From Heterobilharzia americana (taxonomy: Eukaryota; Platyhelminthes; Trematoda; Strigeidida; Schistosomatidae), in contig OX104129.1 in NCBI GenBank assembly GCA_944470555.2, positions 52,113,998 through 52,177,997 on the forward strand: 64,000 nucleotides of DNA. The letters run 5' to 3'. Shown here one piece after another: positions 36,990-49,732 of the stretch (within the stretch, counting starts at the first letter, position 1; each line of letters starts with the position of its first letter). Both the position numbers and the translations under genes were made by a program. The notes under the pieces were generated by a model. That model had not been told where the DNA came from. It did not search any database and was given only the letters and a program-made list of their open reading frames with translations.

Positions 36990-38515
36990 CATACTGAGTT
37001 GTGAAAGAAATTCGAATGTAGACAGACAAGAAGTCTATACAGTGACCACGAGTAATGGCGAGTATAGATATCTGAGGGGATGAAGAAGGCAGACACAACA
37101 GGTAAAGGTGGACATTCATTCCGACTTATCAAAGAGACTGGGGCAAGAATATCAATAGTTAGTGAGACTGTAACGGAGAAGGATAAGCCTGTAATTCGCT
37201 TGCAATGGAGACGACTGGAATGATGGACGAAAGCTTCAATGAACAGTTCAGCTGGCCTCCAGCTAATTTGCAGTCTGATTATGAATAAAAATTTGAAATA
37301 GAACCTTCAACACTTGTCATCAATATGAAACGAGGGAGGGCATCAAAGCTAGGTGGACTGGCAATGGAGGTTTTTAAAGACGATGATAGCAGATTATTGG
37401 TCAGGTTAACTTAAATGTTATCCAGTACATGGCAGTTAAATATGATCCCAACTGAGTGGTATCAGTCACCGACTGTTCCAGTCTCCAAGAAAGGTCAGAA
37501 CTGCCCTTGCAACAACTAGAGAGGAATGAGCCTGACGCATATAGCGTCTAAAACACTATGTTCTATAATCACCAGAGGTCTGAGTGGAGCGTGCAAATAA
37601 CGAATTCAAGAAAATCAGACAGGTTTCAGACCTGTTCATGGTTGTGTCGGTCAGATACTAATTCTCCGCAAAATTCTGGTATACAGGCACACTCATTACT
37701 GCCAGGCACAAGATTTATTCTTGACCTGAAGGCGTCATTTTTTCTGTCAATCGAGACAGCTTATCACAGTGTTTATCACTGAAAGAAGTGTCGAGTAAGT
37801 ACGTGACTCTTTGTACTGGAATACCCCGTGTGTCATAGTTTGTGGTTAGTTATTAGGTGAGTTGTGTACATAAAGTTGTATCCGTGAAGGATGTCAACAC
37901 TCTCCGTTCTTAAACAACTTTATGATAAACACAATATGGAGTTCCCTCTGTCACCGCATTTGTAGGTATTGCTCCTGCCACAGGATAAACATTAGTAAAC
38001 CTAGAGTACGTAGATGAAATAGTCCTGTTGGGTGGAGATATTGAAGAGACGCGGAGTTTTCTGGACACACTGGCTGGCAATCTGAGAATTTTCGACATGT
38101 ATCTAACACCAGTAATCCTGGTCCTTGATCGTGTCTTGAATACCAACTGGGAGCGAAGTTGGCGATTACGTCGACCGCTTCATTTACTTATGAAGTTTGG
38201 TCATCCCTAGAGGGTCATTGACCGAAGAAACTTCTGCACAGATACAAAAGGATTGAATGGTTTGCCAATTTACTTCATTTGTGACACCTCCACAATACGT
38301 GTTCATATATTACAGGTTGAGCGTGCTACCTCTTAGTTCTTTCTGTCCTACTGTTTGACTGTGAAACATGGTCGTTAAAGGCAGAGGACGCGAGAAGGCT
38401 TGAGGTGTTTGACCACCGTATAATTCACATTTGTTCCAGAAAATCTTTAGGAGATCTCAATACCAAAAGAACATGTACGGTGATGTATGGAAATAGTGAA
38501 TCTAAGCCCACTGTA
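36990..38515 (+). mobile_element. Degenerate non-LTR reverse transcriptase fragment
   Basis: Translation in shifting frames gives a recognisable run of retroelement motifs: 'LIKETGARISIVSE' (near 37125), 'MIPTEWYQSPTVPVSKKG' (near 37445), 'RGMSLTHIASKTLCSII' (near 37525), 'ENQTGFRPVHGC' (near 37610), a decayed motif C 'EYVDEIVLLGGD' (near 38005), and 'KAEDARRLEVFDHR' (near 38380). The wording differs from the RTE copies elsewhere in the window, so this is a different LINE lineage. The 5' endonuclease part is absent. Stops and frameshifts are dense; it is an old 5'-truncated copy in intron 9. Confidence 0.75.
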
Positions 38516-39099
38516 GGCTAGATCAAGTCATATCTATATTTGTGAAGATCAATCACCATTTGCTTCAATCTTGACGCAATCTATAATCTGTCTTACTGAA
38601 TAGTCTAAACCCAAATAATTCGTTGATACTCAAAACATGAATGTAGACGAGATCCATGGATTTAATATCTATGCTTGTAACTGAATAGATTGAAACTTGA
38701 ACAAATAGCTAAAGATATAGAGAAAATTAAGTGAGAAAGTGAAACTCAATCCAAGTAAGTGGTTGATGCACCTATGTAGTATGTTTTGAAAAAAAATGGT
38801 CAATTATCAATGCACCACATAACATATGCAAATGGAATGATATTTTGGAAGTCCATTTTTCAACATAAAAAGGTAATACGATAGTACGTTTTCACACTAC
38901 ATTTAACACTTTTCTAAACGGAAAGCTAGCAAAAAGGGTTTAGGCTGGGAATATACTGCTTTTTGACCAGCTGAAGTTTTGAAAAACCTCTATAGGCAAA
39001 CCTTAACGTCATAAGAGTATTTTAAGGTTTCATGGGGATTTATTTCAAGTAGGTAGTCATCACTGACTGACGTCATCTGGGGAACCATTGACTACTTGG

Positions 39100-39240
39100 G
39101 AGTTCTGGATTACTGTTTTGCTCTAGTATGGGGCTCCTCAGCATTTTGAACCCACAGTCCTACCAGAAATCGAACTCAGGACCTTAAGATCTTGCAGCAA
39201 ACACATTAACCACCTAACCACCGGGGTTGGAGTTAAATGA
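39100..39240 (-). repeat. tRNA-derived SINE
   Basis: On the minus strand it reads a box A-like 'GTGGTTAGGTGGTTAATGTG' and a box B-like 'GAGTTCGATTTC', then the tail 'gctgaggagccccatactag'. That tail is shared with 32500-32585. The spacing of boxes fits an internal RNA polymerase III promoter. It is a SINE and not a tRNA gene, since no acceptor stem can be formed by eye. Confidence 0.65.
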
Positions 39241-39769
39241 TTCCCATAAAACTTCAACTTGCATTACATTATATCAGATTATCTTATTTTATTTGACCAT
39301 CAATAGTTTAGTACCATTTACTGGATAACGTATGAAACACCACGAATTACTCCCATCATTTACAGAACAAAATGAGATCATTTTATTTCACGGCCTTTCA
39401 TCATCTGCAAACAGCCTACAACTGAAATGAAAACTGAGTAGTAATAATGACATAACATACTTTAAACATGTAAAATTAAATTACGATTTGAAACTCAGGA
39501 TTAAAAATACAGTAGTTAGTCGATGAAACACAGTATCAGTAATCCCTTATCTTACCCAAAACCAACTGCGACTCATTTCCGGTGAGATAGAAACATCTAG
39601 AGTTGCGGAAAGTGGGAACCACAAACAGACAGGAATGTAAATAAAAGGGCTGTTAAAGACCTAGTAGGTTACGTAAGTATGTGAAAAAATGGAAAAGCGT
39701 TAAGTAAGTAATACAGAGATTATGCAGTCAAGGTAAGGAAAACTATGTACATACATATGCAAAAATTAT

Positions 39770-40370
39770 ATACAGTCACCAGGGTGAAGAAAGGTTAATT
39801 ACAGTCTGTATATAAGGTTTAGTCAAAAATGTTTGATGGCTAGAGCGCATGCAAATCACGATAAAAATGGTGTTCTTTGCGTGTTAATTGTCCTAAATGG
39901 TTGAGAAACATGTGTTTGATATCCTGTTTCCATCAGGGGCCTAGTGATTGCTCTGGTAAAGACCTAACTACCTTTCGGACAAAGATTTCTCGGGATATGC
40001 TCAAAAATTGAGTTGACGCCCTTCTTCTGGTTCTTCATACCTACTTGCTTCCCTAGCACAGGTGAGTGGATATAAACAGTTAGGAGTGATGTGAGTTGAG
40101 TATTTATCTACTCTTAACTGTGTTAGTGAGCACAATATATTATAAACTGAGATCAGTCTGGCAGCGGGGAAGCTCCTTCTCAGTATAGCTTTTATTCTTC
40201 TATCCGTTCTTTCAGATATATCATCACTCTTGAATTCTAGAAGAAACAAAATAGGTTTCTTCTCAAAAGCTGTATGTTTGGGTCTCTCAATAAATTCCTT
40301 TGCATGAATTATACTGTATGCTAACACAGATCGAAGAGTTGAATATCGAATCACGTTCAGCCACAACAGC
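39770..40370 (-). pseudogene. Penelope-like element remnant, GIY-YIG region
   Basis: The minus strand carries 'SDDISERTDRRIKAILRRSF', then 'HITPNCLYPLTCAREASRYE', a region where 'Y-x-x-x-CxCGxxYIGRT' is expected but decayed, and, after frame breaks, pieces close to 'AI-R-L-E-GH' and 'ALAIKHF'. This order (linker, cysteine-containing GIY-YIG start, 'LVE.GH' helix, 'ALAI' end) is that of the C-terminal endonuclease of Penelope-like elements. The reverse transcriptase part is not seen next to it. It is dead and lies antisense in intron 9. Confidence 0.6.
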
Positions 40371-41169
40371 TACATCCTATTTTCACAGTATCGTCAATAT
40401 TGCATATATTGATAAAAAGATGACATTACTACAAAGTCATTACAAAGTTAGGTTTTTATAAACAAAAATTGATATATACAGAAGAGATAACCATTTGAGC
40501 AGATCAAAAGCACAGAAAATGGAGGTACTGAAGGATACGGATATAAATTATACTTGTTTAGAAACCAGTTCTTGGTGCATTGTCTACATTTATAGTTCAA
40601 TCACAACCATACATATTCGTTCCCCCTTTGTCCTCCTCCAAAATTTCGGAAATCATATTTGTCAACATGCCTTTACCATCTGTACGGATGATCACTTTTC
40701 CAAAGAATTCTGAGTTATTCCAGGAATTTATCTCTAACTTGCAACGGTTTATCATTACGTGTTCAAACACTTTCTGAAAATACAGATTAATGATAAATGA
40801 TAAATCTATGCTCAGAGTGAGATATTTTATAGTCTGTACTAAAATGTATGCTCATCGAGACGAATAACTTTGTCTCCAGTTGTTTCCTAGCAAACCGATA
40901 CTGCATTATAACCCTAGTATATGCATGAAAAACAATTTCAAATGGATTGAGACTTGGTACATCTTTCTGAAATACTTTTTCAATTAAATTCAACCTTATT
41001 AGTTGTCACTGGAATTTTCTAATGAAGCTCGTTTTAATTGGTTTCCTTTGTGATTAACTGGTGATACATATTTGTTGTGAACGCTTACTTCGTTCATGTT
41101 TCTATGCAATGAAACAAGTTTATTAACTTTCATTGCATGAAATGATGTGTTTCTTTTTCAAAATTTCAG

Positions 41170-41540
41170 ATCTATGGTTTAACACTTATGCAACCAATTA
41201 GTACGAGCGAAACAGGCAAATACTATGTTCAAGAAAATATTATTCCAGAAGGTTTAAGCAGTCATGACTTTCAGACTTTAACAAATCCATTGGAATTAAA
41301 AGTGAACTCGGATATGCCAAGGTTAGGTGAAAGAGCTGGCAAAGGATTAGATATCATATCACCTTCCTTGGAGTATCTTGGTTTAAAACTTCCAGAGACA
41401 AATGTCACTCTGTTGCCAGTGCAAAAAAGCAAGTTAGTAAAACGTGACAGGCAGAAACTAGGTGCCTGCCAGCAACCGCTTCACGTAAATGTCAGACAGT
41501 TCACACAATTTCCAGTAATCACACCAGATATTACTCACCG
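41170..41540 (+). CDS. SPAG17: SPAG17 exon e10, 'VRQFTQFP' block
   Basis: Encodes about 123 residues after a 'caaaatttcag' acceptor at 41168-41169. It opens 'IYGLTLMQPI', matching the 'LTITVLRP' strand of SPAG17, and continues with 'GKGLDIISPSLEYLG' (family: a 'WKGL-I' strand). It ends 'VNVRQFTQFPVITPDITHR', matching 'L-x-MRQFIQ'. The donor is GTGAGT at 41541. Phase 0 in; two bases are left over, completed by e11. Confidence 0.95.
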
Positions 41541-42670
41541 GTGAGTTAAGTAGAATATATTATGCATTTGCTTCAAGTATACACTACATTCAAACAGGTC
41601 AGCCCAGCTAATCACTTATTATATTTGAAAGTTTCAAAAGTGTCAGGAAATTTGACGAGGTAAGTCTGATTGTAGGTAGCAATGGGATCAAGTAAGCACG
41701 TTTCGTCACAGCTAAGACTCGCCAACTGGATGTGTCTGGGTGTGTCACAGTCAGGGATGACTTGCTCGCTGAGACTGAAACTCAACAACCATTGCTACAA
41801 ACAAGAAAGGATTATCGACTAAGCTACTGAATAACGAAGCTAACTCCTATGCAACGGATATCAGTTTTTTATTCAACTATACTTATTACTTCCTGTTATT
41901 TATATTAGTGAATGCAACTCATCGGTCTCTATCCATATATCGACTTGAAGAAGCTTATATTCTACTGTGCAAATCAGATAAAAGGTTTGAGTGATACTAA
42001 ACAAAAAAATCAAATGATTATTGGTCATAAACCAGATAGGTAGTAACTGATAATTGTCAATGATATATAAAATAAGTATATGAACACATTTTCGGAAATA
42101 TAGTTTTGAGTGTACACGCTGACTATAGTGGTGTATTGTGTCATTTTCGGGTTAAAAATATCTGATAACCAACTCAGCTGGAATCCAGATTATGAATAAT
42201 GCTAGTATCGATGAAGGAAAACGGTATCTGTCTCACTGATATCCGCTTCTCAAAACCTTCTTTACTCATCATTCTTGTATTCAACACCCAGGGCTCACAA
42301 TTTAATGCATTATTTCTCCAGAATAAACGATCTTAGTTGAACTTAAATTCTTAGAGATGTATAGGGTAAACACAATTCATGAACAAAAATGAACTCACTA
42401 GATTAGTTTTATTCTATACTATTTAATGTAGTAACAACTGAGTGGACAAAACACGGTTGCTTAAAAAACAGTTTCGAATACTAAGTTCATTTATGAAGAT
42501 AGATTCAGATAAAATGCCTTAGTTTTGAATGTATTTTTCACTTACAGAAACATTGTTTCTTTATATGCACATGGGAAGTCGATGAAAGTGTTTTCAAAGT
42601 GTACCCATTTTCTTTGATAAATTAGAGATTCAAAGGTCTACAATTTTATTTCAATCAATTTTTATTCAAG
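41541..42670. other. Intron 10
   Basis: About 1.1 kb of AT-rich intron with nothing else recognised. Confidence 0.5.
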
Positions 42671-42921
42671 TATTTTAGGTGTTTTATGCGCTTATACAGA
42701 ACACTTCCTCAATCGTTTGAATGAGTGGTGCAATCAGCAACCAACCAGATCATCACAGGTGATGCAATCTGAGCTAAGATTATTTTATGATCCAATATCA
42801 ACGTTGACAGATGTATTATCTCGAGAAAAACAAACTGCAGATCAGTTAGAGATCGATAATATTACAAATGCATCCAGTTCTCCTAGTCAACAAACTGTTA
42901 TCAGTCAAGAAATTCCTCAAT
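42671..42921 (+). CDS. SPAG17: SPAG17 exon e11, helical segment
   Basis: Encodes about 84 residues: 'ILGVLCAYTEHFLNRLNEWC' followed by a mostly helical, polar stretch with 'FYDPISTLTDVLSREKQTAD'. It aligns by position with the SPAG17 'YI-x-YIL-x-KE-x-EL' helix and the acidic stretch after it. The acceptor AG at 42669-42670 ('ttcaag') is chosen over AG at 42677-42678. Only the first keeps the frame after e10, and the second leads to an early stop. The donor is GTAAGT at 42922, with one base left over. Confidence 0.88.
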
Positions 42922-45900
42922 GTAAGTGATAAAGTGAGATTTAACAAACTACTGGACTGATATTTCAATTAATTGTCAGTCAATGGCAGTAATCTGGTAC
43001 ATATCACGGCAAACATCAACAACCTGATACATAGTAATTCGATGCACACTAATAACAGAAGCTTAGATGGCCTCTATCAAACTGTTTTTATTTAAGACGC
43101 CCTAGTTGAATAAGGTGTATGATACAAAATGTTCACACTTACAAACCAACAGCAACAAGAAAAAATAGTCTGGCAGAAACTGAGACTGGCTGCATGGTTT
43201 GACAGTAAAAATATGTCTCTTATATTTACCAAAATTACAGTTATAAAGTTCTTTAAAAGATGTAACTGATGAAACAGCCTTGATATATGCTATCTCCTGA
43301 GTGTTCAATGCCAATAAGAATGCTTCTTAAGTTATCAGTAACCATTTTATAAACCAGTCTCTTTATGACCAGCGAATATACTTATTGCTTCGTGATGAAA
43401 ACAAGATAATTCCCTACAGTTACTTTCTTAGGTCACCCACATTTTTATCTTTGCTCACTCAGTTGTCCCAGTGCTAACTAAAAGTCTTTGTAGCCATATA
43501 TTTATGTCAGGTGACAAACCTACAAGTTATCCGGGATGCTTTTTACGTGAATTTAAACTCTCATAAGTCAATTCATTTGTGATTTGTTATACTGTTTACT
43601 AGAGGTAAATTTTCATCATCTGGTTCAGCAAGATTAATAAGATATAAAAAAGGTTATTCCCCTCCTTGTCTATTGGCGAACATTCATATTTACTTCCAAC
43701 ATGAGAAGTATCCACTTGATGTTAACTAAAAAAGACTTTCTTGAAATCCTCTCTTCTAATTAAACTCTTTTTATTTCATCTAATTTTCATATAATGCTCA
43801 AATTAATATGATTTTCTCAAAGTGACTAACCGAATGGAAATAGACATAACTAAACATCATGTTATATTTATTTTACATCTTTTAGTTCGTAGGTGGCACA
43901 TGGAATAAAAGAATTGCATGAATAAATTTAGCTATTTTAAAAGTCAAATTCGTAAACAGTCGCTACTTTTATATCGACTATAATATAATTAATAAAGCAA
44001 AAATATTACTGTAGTGTTTTTGTGAACAGGATGTTCTTAAAATCAAACTATTGTTTTCGTATTTCAATCTAGTAATAGTGAATATGCTACAACGTGCGTA
44101 TATTAATTAAGGTCCTAAGGTCTTGCTATATACTGAAAAATGCACTTAGCACTGATACTAAGATATAAAACAAGACTGCTTTGAAGCGATATTATATGTG
44201 TTACAGTATTTCGCAAGAGGTTGATGTGACTACATGTTGGGATCCTACAGATAAGAGTCCAGCCAGTATATTTAAACGTAACTTAATGTAGTTCCATTTC
44301 ACAGTCAAAAATGCTGTCAGCATGCCACTTTGGAAGCTATATCTTCTCTGAGCGACTAAATCTAGTGTGTTTGTTTGCCAATGAATTGCACGTAAATGAT
44401 GTCTTTTAAAAATGTATCTTCACTAGATTCCAATTGTTATAGAAGTATGTACAACTGGTCTGTTCCAAATTATGGTGGTTGAATCTTACGGATTGAAATA
44501 AATTCTGACTGTGCATTTATTTCTTTCTTTTTGTAATCTCTTAATATCACTATCTTGCAGATTTTTATATGAATGCTAACGTTCATGAAGTAGTTGAAAC
44601 TATCTGAGGCAGCTGTGGTTATACAGACTAACATAATAGATTCTGGGTAATGATTAAACAAGAAGTCAAAACCTAAGTTGCTGTAGAGTGCATTGCAAAG
44701 CTGTTTCACTAGAGATGTTTAGGTAGAATGTTGCTAAGAACTAGTCTTTCATTTCACTTTCAGCCACTACCTCTTTTACAGCGTTGTCATTACCTGAAAT
44801 TTTAATCTCCTAATTTTTTATAGGCGCTAACCTGCACTTCATACTCAGGCCTTGAACTATAAGACTACAGTTTGAAAGTTTTCATTCTTAGTCCCAATCT
44901 TATAGTATATAAACTCGAGAAATGAAGTATTTAGAAGTTGGTGATAATAAACTTTGAGATACTGAGAACGTGAGTTTGATTAAAAAGTATTAGTGTTCTC
45001 TGGACGTCATGAGTGCACATAGCTATAAAATTGACCAACTGATCAACGTCGATCAGTCAATTCAAATTTATATTCATATGAAAAACGAGACATCCTAGGA
45101 AATGTAGACTATGTAATCAAACTAAATCAGTGAGTGATAGTGAACAATATTACAAATTATCAAGTATATTATCAGATCTCAGAAACTTAGTCACGAAAAC
45201 TGAATAGATAAGTTCGACTGATAAATAACTGAATCGAATCATAAGGCAGGAATGAATACTTTATCCTCAAAATATAGAAATGAACCATAAGTGTACATAC
45301 ATGAGGAAGTTTAATTTTATATTTAAATATATATATAATACAAAAGGCTCTTAAGTACACACGTTTATCAGCAACAAGAAAGTCAAAACCAAACCATGAG
45401 TTGAAACTTAAGGACACTGATAGTCAAACTGTGTGAGTTCAAGGCCAAACTTAAGTCGTACAGCTATGGAACCCCTAAATAGACAAAATTCTGTCTTGGG
45501 GATTTAACGCCGTACACTTGGCAGCTACTTCATCCGCTATAGGCCTTAATTTTCATTGAAATATATCACTAGACAAAACGATATTTTTAATATGATAGGT
45601 AGTTGATATATAAGGTTCACATTTCAATACTAAGACGTAAAATCGAGTGATCTTCAACTTTTTTACTCCTTCCTGACGGAAAACGGTGAAAAATAAAAGA
45701 GACAACGAGCTTTGGAAAAGCATACCTAGAACAGTTCATGATTTAAATGTGTGTAAAAAAACAGAACATCTGAGGACTTGTATCATTCAGTAATTCCCTG
45801 AGCTATTTAAATACAGACCCTGCTTATCATAAAATTAGCAAATATTCGTTTTGATTGCCTATTATCGGCTTAGATGGATGTGTAAGTTGGTTGCGGACGG

Positions 45901-47278
45901 TCGGCAGAAAGCTCTTGACCTAGTTTTCATTGTCCCTACCAATCGCCGCCAACCAACTAACACCTAACAAAATTACACCATGATGATGAGATTCCTAATT
46001 TGGTGGCCTCATTGCAAAATGATCAATGGAATTTGGTAAGCACTCAGGATTAAACAACATGAAATTTGTCGTTTCCCAGTGACAAATCACTGTACAGATA
46101 GGTGGTTTAGAATCAGAAACCTCAAGTCTGATAAAACAGGACAGTCCTTCCGTAAGGCAAAACAACTATCATTTCTTTTGTACATTGATTTATAAACATG
46201 TTAGTGAGAATGAGGTGAATTTACATCACGCTTTCAGCCTTCATATTTACGGCAGCAGTTTATTGACAATCAAAATAAATTATAACAAGCATATTAATTC
46301 AAATTATTAAAAAACATTCTGTTTTTGATGCCGAAAATCTGCGATTCACTTGTTCTGCCAACTTGTTTGTTTTCATTAAATATGTATCAGACTATGCTAA
46401 TAATTTCACTGTATGAAAGTTAAATAAATTTCTCTGGTCTGGAAATTGTAGACTGAATCATTTTCACCATTAAGCAATCTTCTCATCAATTATTGAAGTG
46501 TACTGACTGCGCAATCCTTTCAACCATGTTCTCAGTTGGAAACAAGACGATAAAGTTCTATGATTTTGTTGTCTCCTAGAAAAAGGTTTTGCTTTTACTT
46601 TGATAATATTCTTCACGAAGTTTTTCAAATAGACCAATATACTTCAATCTATGAGTGGCACATTTTGCCCATGATCGCACGTTTCGAATAATATACTAAT
46701 AGCTTTCGATGGTACTAATGGTAATTAAGTAATGAAAGTTGAGTGTGAGATGTAACCTGAGTTTCATTTTTGATACTCTATTGGTCAGCCAAATTTTTGT
46801 GCTGACTGAAGCAAAAATAGGCTTGAAAAGTACATGGGGATTTCAATGGAAAAAAGCACATAACTGCATTCGATCACTGACCGTTGATGTGAATTGTTGT
46901 TTAGATAAGGATTTACTAGCTTGGAGAAATTCGATGAAAACAATAGCTCGCAAGTTGTTAAGATCTACTATGAACATTTAATCACTTTCGTGTTTTGCTC
47001 CCCTTTCGCCTCTCCCCCTAAGTTTTTCATGCATTTTGGGTGTAATGATTTTCCCTTATGCTTACTTATACTGTGCAATGTTAATTGTTTATGAAGTCAC
47101 CTAGCCTGATGATGAAATCTCCAAGAACTTACCTCAAAGCTTGAAGAACACCAAGCAATTACCATCCTCATCCTCAGATAAAATTCTTCCTATTATCTCG
47201 GCGTGAAATGACTTAAAATTATGCTTTTTCGAATAAAACTTTCTAATTTATTTTGTTTTTTATTACCGCATCCAATAG
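42922..47278. other. Intron 11
   Basis: About 4.4 kb. It contains a family B repeat at 45893-46105. A + strand open frame at 46739-46981 looks fairly protein-like in its second half but has no recognised relatives and no splice support. The rest is AT-rich. Confidence 0.5.
45893..46105 (+). repeat. Dispersed repeat family B
   Basis: Shows 'gttggttgcggacggtcggc', 'ttggtggcctcattgcaaaa', 'tgatcaatggaatttg' and 'ttaaacaacatgaaat', in the same order as 29237-29400. Confidence 0.65.
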
Positions 47279-47430
47279 CTGCATATCAAATTTCCCCTGC
47301 TAGACAAGCTGCTTTCGAGACTTTACGTCAGGAGATTGAAAAGGCAATGAGGGATAGAGCAGCACTGAGAAGTACGCATATTCCTAACTACTTCCGATCA
47401 AAAGAAGGAATTGGATTTCTTTTGTCACAA
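47279..47430 (+). CDS. SPAG17: SPAG17 exon e12, 'PNYFRSKE' coiled segment
   Basis: Encodes 51 residues. 'RQAAFETLRQEIEKAMRDRA' is a strongly helical, coiled-coil-like run and is followed by 'STHIPNYFRSKEGIGFLLSQ'. In SPAG17 the same place holds a long helix ending 'RIIPPFFKSE', so the match in order and motif is good. The acceptor is AG at 47277-47278 and the donor GTATGT at 47431. The one base from e11 and two from here complete a serine codon; the exon ends in phase 0. Confidence 0.93.
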
Positions 47431-47964
47431 GTATGTTTTTAAAAGAACGTCCATGAATTGGCAATATACTACAGTACCGAAGCTTAGTTTGATCTTTATC
47501 TTTGATCAATGTTCAATATACAACGGTGTACTCTTTTTTCCATATATTTAATAATGGTCAACCTGCATATTTCGTCATATAGTTAAGTTTTAATATAATC
47601 CCAGCGTGTTTAAAAATCGAAAACAAAAAATGGTAGGTACTTTTTAATTATTCGCAATTCAAAGCTGTCGGACGGCAATCCTCTTAGCAATCAGGCACAA
47701 TAACAAACTGGTCACTTTTCCCAGTTCATAAGTCCCATTCTCCTTCATGATTTTAGAACCGACCACGAACTTTTAGTTTCAACATATTTTCCTTTGAAAC
47801 TTAAACTGGTGGCTTAATTCCTCTTGATACTATTAATAGTGATATAAGTTAGTAGACAAATTTATTGGAAAGACGCAGGGATCCTTAAAAATATTAGTCG
47901 ATTATTTATTCTGCCTGATTTGTTGTTGGAAATAACTTTACATTGATTCCCTCTCAATATCAAG
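47431..47964. other. Intron 12
   Basis: Short AT-rich intron with nothing recognised. Confidence 0.5.
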
Positions 47965-48046
47965 GTTCCTGATGTTAAAAAATTGGCTAAATTTGTGCCA
48001 GAACTGAATAATTCAGATGAAAGCGTTGCGAAAAATGAGAAATCCA
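47965..48046 (+). CDS. SPAG17: SPAG17 exon e13 (small)
   Basis: An 82-base exon reading 'VPDVKKLAKFVPELNNSDES' and a few more polar residues. The acceptor is AG at 47963-47964 after a C/T-rich stretch ('gattccctctcaatatcaag') and the donor GTAAGT at 48047. Phase 0 in and phase 1 out fit both neighbours. The content is a hydrophilic linker with low family conservation, so the support comes from phase and splice sites more than from similarity. Confidence 0.78.
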
Positions 48047-48799
48047 GTAAGTATTTTGTATATTGATTTATTCACTATTAGTTCTTTTTCTCTCCTACGG
48101 TTTCGTTGTTCACCGAATATTCTCGATTTTTCAACAGTATTTGATTTCTCCTTTCAGGGACAGTGCAAACATATTTTGTTGAATCGTCTTTAAGAAATGA
48201 AAAACAATATTACCTGTGTCTTTGAAACGCCCACTATAAATATTCACGAGGTTGGTTTAACTTTGAACATCTTGATAGCGAATATCACTAGTTGATGAGA
48301 ATGGTATTTGGACTTAATATAGCCTCCCATTTATCCTCTTTCTGAACGATAATGAGCAAAAAGTAATGAATACGCTTAAATTCAACCTCTAAATAGACAA
48401 CACGTAAATACTGCCTTAAGAGTTTTAGTAGCTGAGTTGGAATAGCACTGGAAGATGCTACGGTTGACCGTCGTTGTATCTTGCTTCAAACTAACCAGTT
48501 CTTTGCAGTTAACCATGATTTGTAAGAAAGTTATGTTTGGTTACTGCTTTATGTCACTCAGAACGTGCACTGTGCTTCAGAAGTAATAGATGCATGCAGA
48601 TTGCTAACAAACAAACAATATTCCTACTATTTCCAGAGAATAGACGAAAGTTAAATGCTCTAGGTTGAGATTCCTGTTCGTTGCCTATTAAAAAAGCCTA
48701 GCGTATAATCACCGAATACTGACTATTCATGACCATAATTTTCAGTTAATTCTTCCTATACTGAACCATACTGATTGGTCTCCGTTTGCATGAAGGCCT

Positions 48800-49020
48800 C
48801 TTAAACGGATGAAGGGCTGTGGACTATCGGTTTAGTCACTCAAATTCCAAATGACTGGCCTTGGGTTCGAATACCACTCCACACGTTGAATTCTGGTTCG
48901 CAAAGAAGTATCATTAACCAACATACAATAAGTGTGGTTCACTGATGACCACAAGAATTACTACGTGGTTGCTGAGCACATCCGGACTTACCTTGAACGA
49001 TATCTTCGTTGACGAAGTGG
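48800..49020 (+). repeat. tRNA-like SINE segment
   Basis: Contains 'tatcggtttagtcactcaaa' and the box B-like 'gggttcgaatacc', followed by a tail with 'actacgtggttgctgagcac' and 'cttcgttgacgaagtgg', which forms a small hairpin. It is probably another tRNA-derived SINE type; only this copy is seen in the window. Confidence 0.5.
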
Positions 49021-49732
49021 ATTATAAAGTAAGAAAAAAGTCATCTGAATTTAAAGAACACACAAAAATAGTGTAATAAAAGTCGTTCCTCAGAAAAAGA
49101 CTGTGATTGGTTTTAGCCAACTGTATGTCAAAGAGTTTATGAATATTCACCACCTAGACCAGTTATTAGTGATTCACTTCGAAATGTTGAACTTTCGTCA
49201 GTTTTTCTCCACTTCTTTCCATTTTCTTCAAAATGTTCTTCTGTTACTGGATACCTAATTCCGTGACTCTGAGAAGTTTTGCCAATTGAAACAATAAATG
49301 ACTAAATCGAATTCAGAATTCCTCTGTTTGAATGCCTTTATACCAACTACACAGTTTTTGTGTGAAATTGGGTTGAAAAAATGGAACAATATTTCCATAC
49401 ACTCAGTAAAACTAATTTCTTTTCAAGTTTCAGGTAGTCGTTTGTATTTCAACGTTAAATTTGCAAACAGACTGTCCTAATGCTTGCTTTATAACTTCGG
49501 CCATATTTAGGAAGTTAAACAGGGACAATTCCAGGATTTAGATACATCTTTGTTAAGAGAGATGTTACTTGAACATAACTCTTGCTGTTTTACCATCTTT
49601 TATCAAGATTAGAAAAACCAATCCACTTGTACTTGAAGCTTCATTAAAATGGTGTTTTGGTCAAGAACGGTTTATCTATAAACCAAAGATAAGCATCTTG
49701 AATGTCGTTATTATTCTTCATTTTATTACCAC

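Larger units (their letters stand above)
38516..41169. other. Intron 9, last part
   Basis: Contains a tRNA-type SINE (39100-39240) and a Penelope-type GIY-YIG remnant on the minus strand (39770-40370), both listed. The remaining sequence up to the acceptor of e10 is AT-rich with no recognised content. Confidence 0.5.

Noticed and set aside
46739..46981. 80-codon + strand open frame in intron 11
   Set aside because: Somewhat protein-like, but it has no family similarity, no splice role between e11 and e12, and no promoter evidence.
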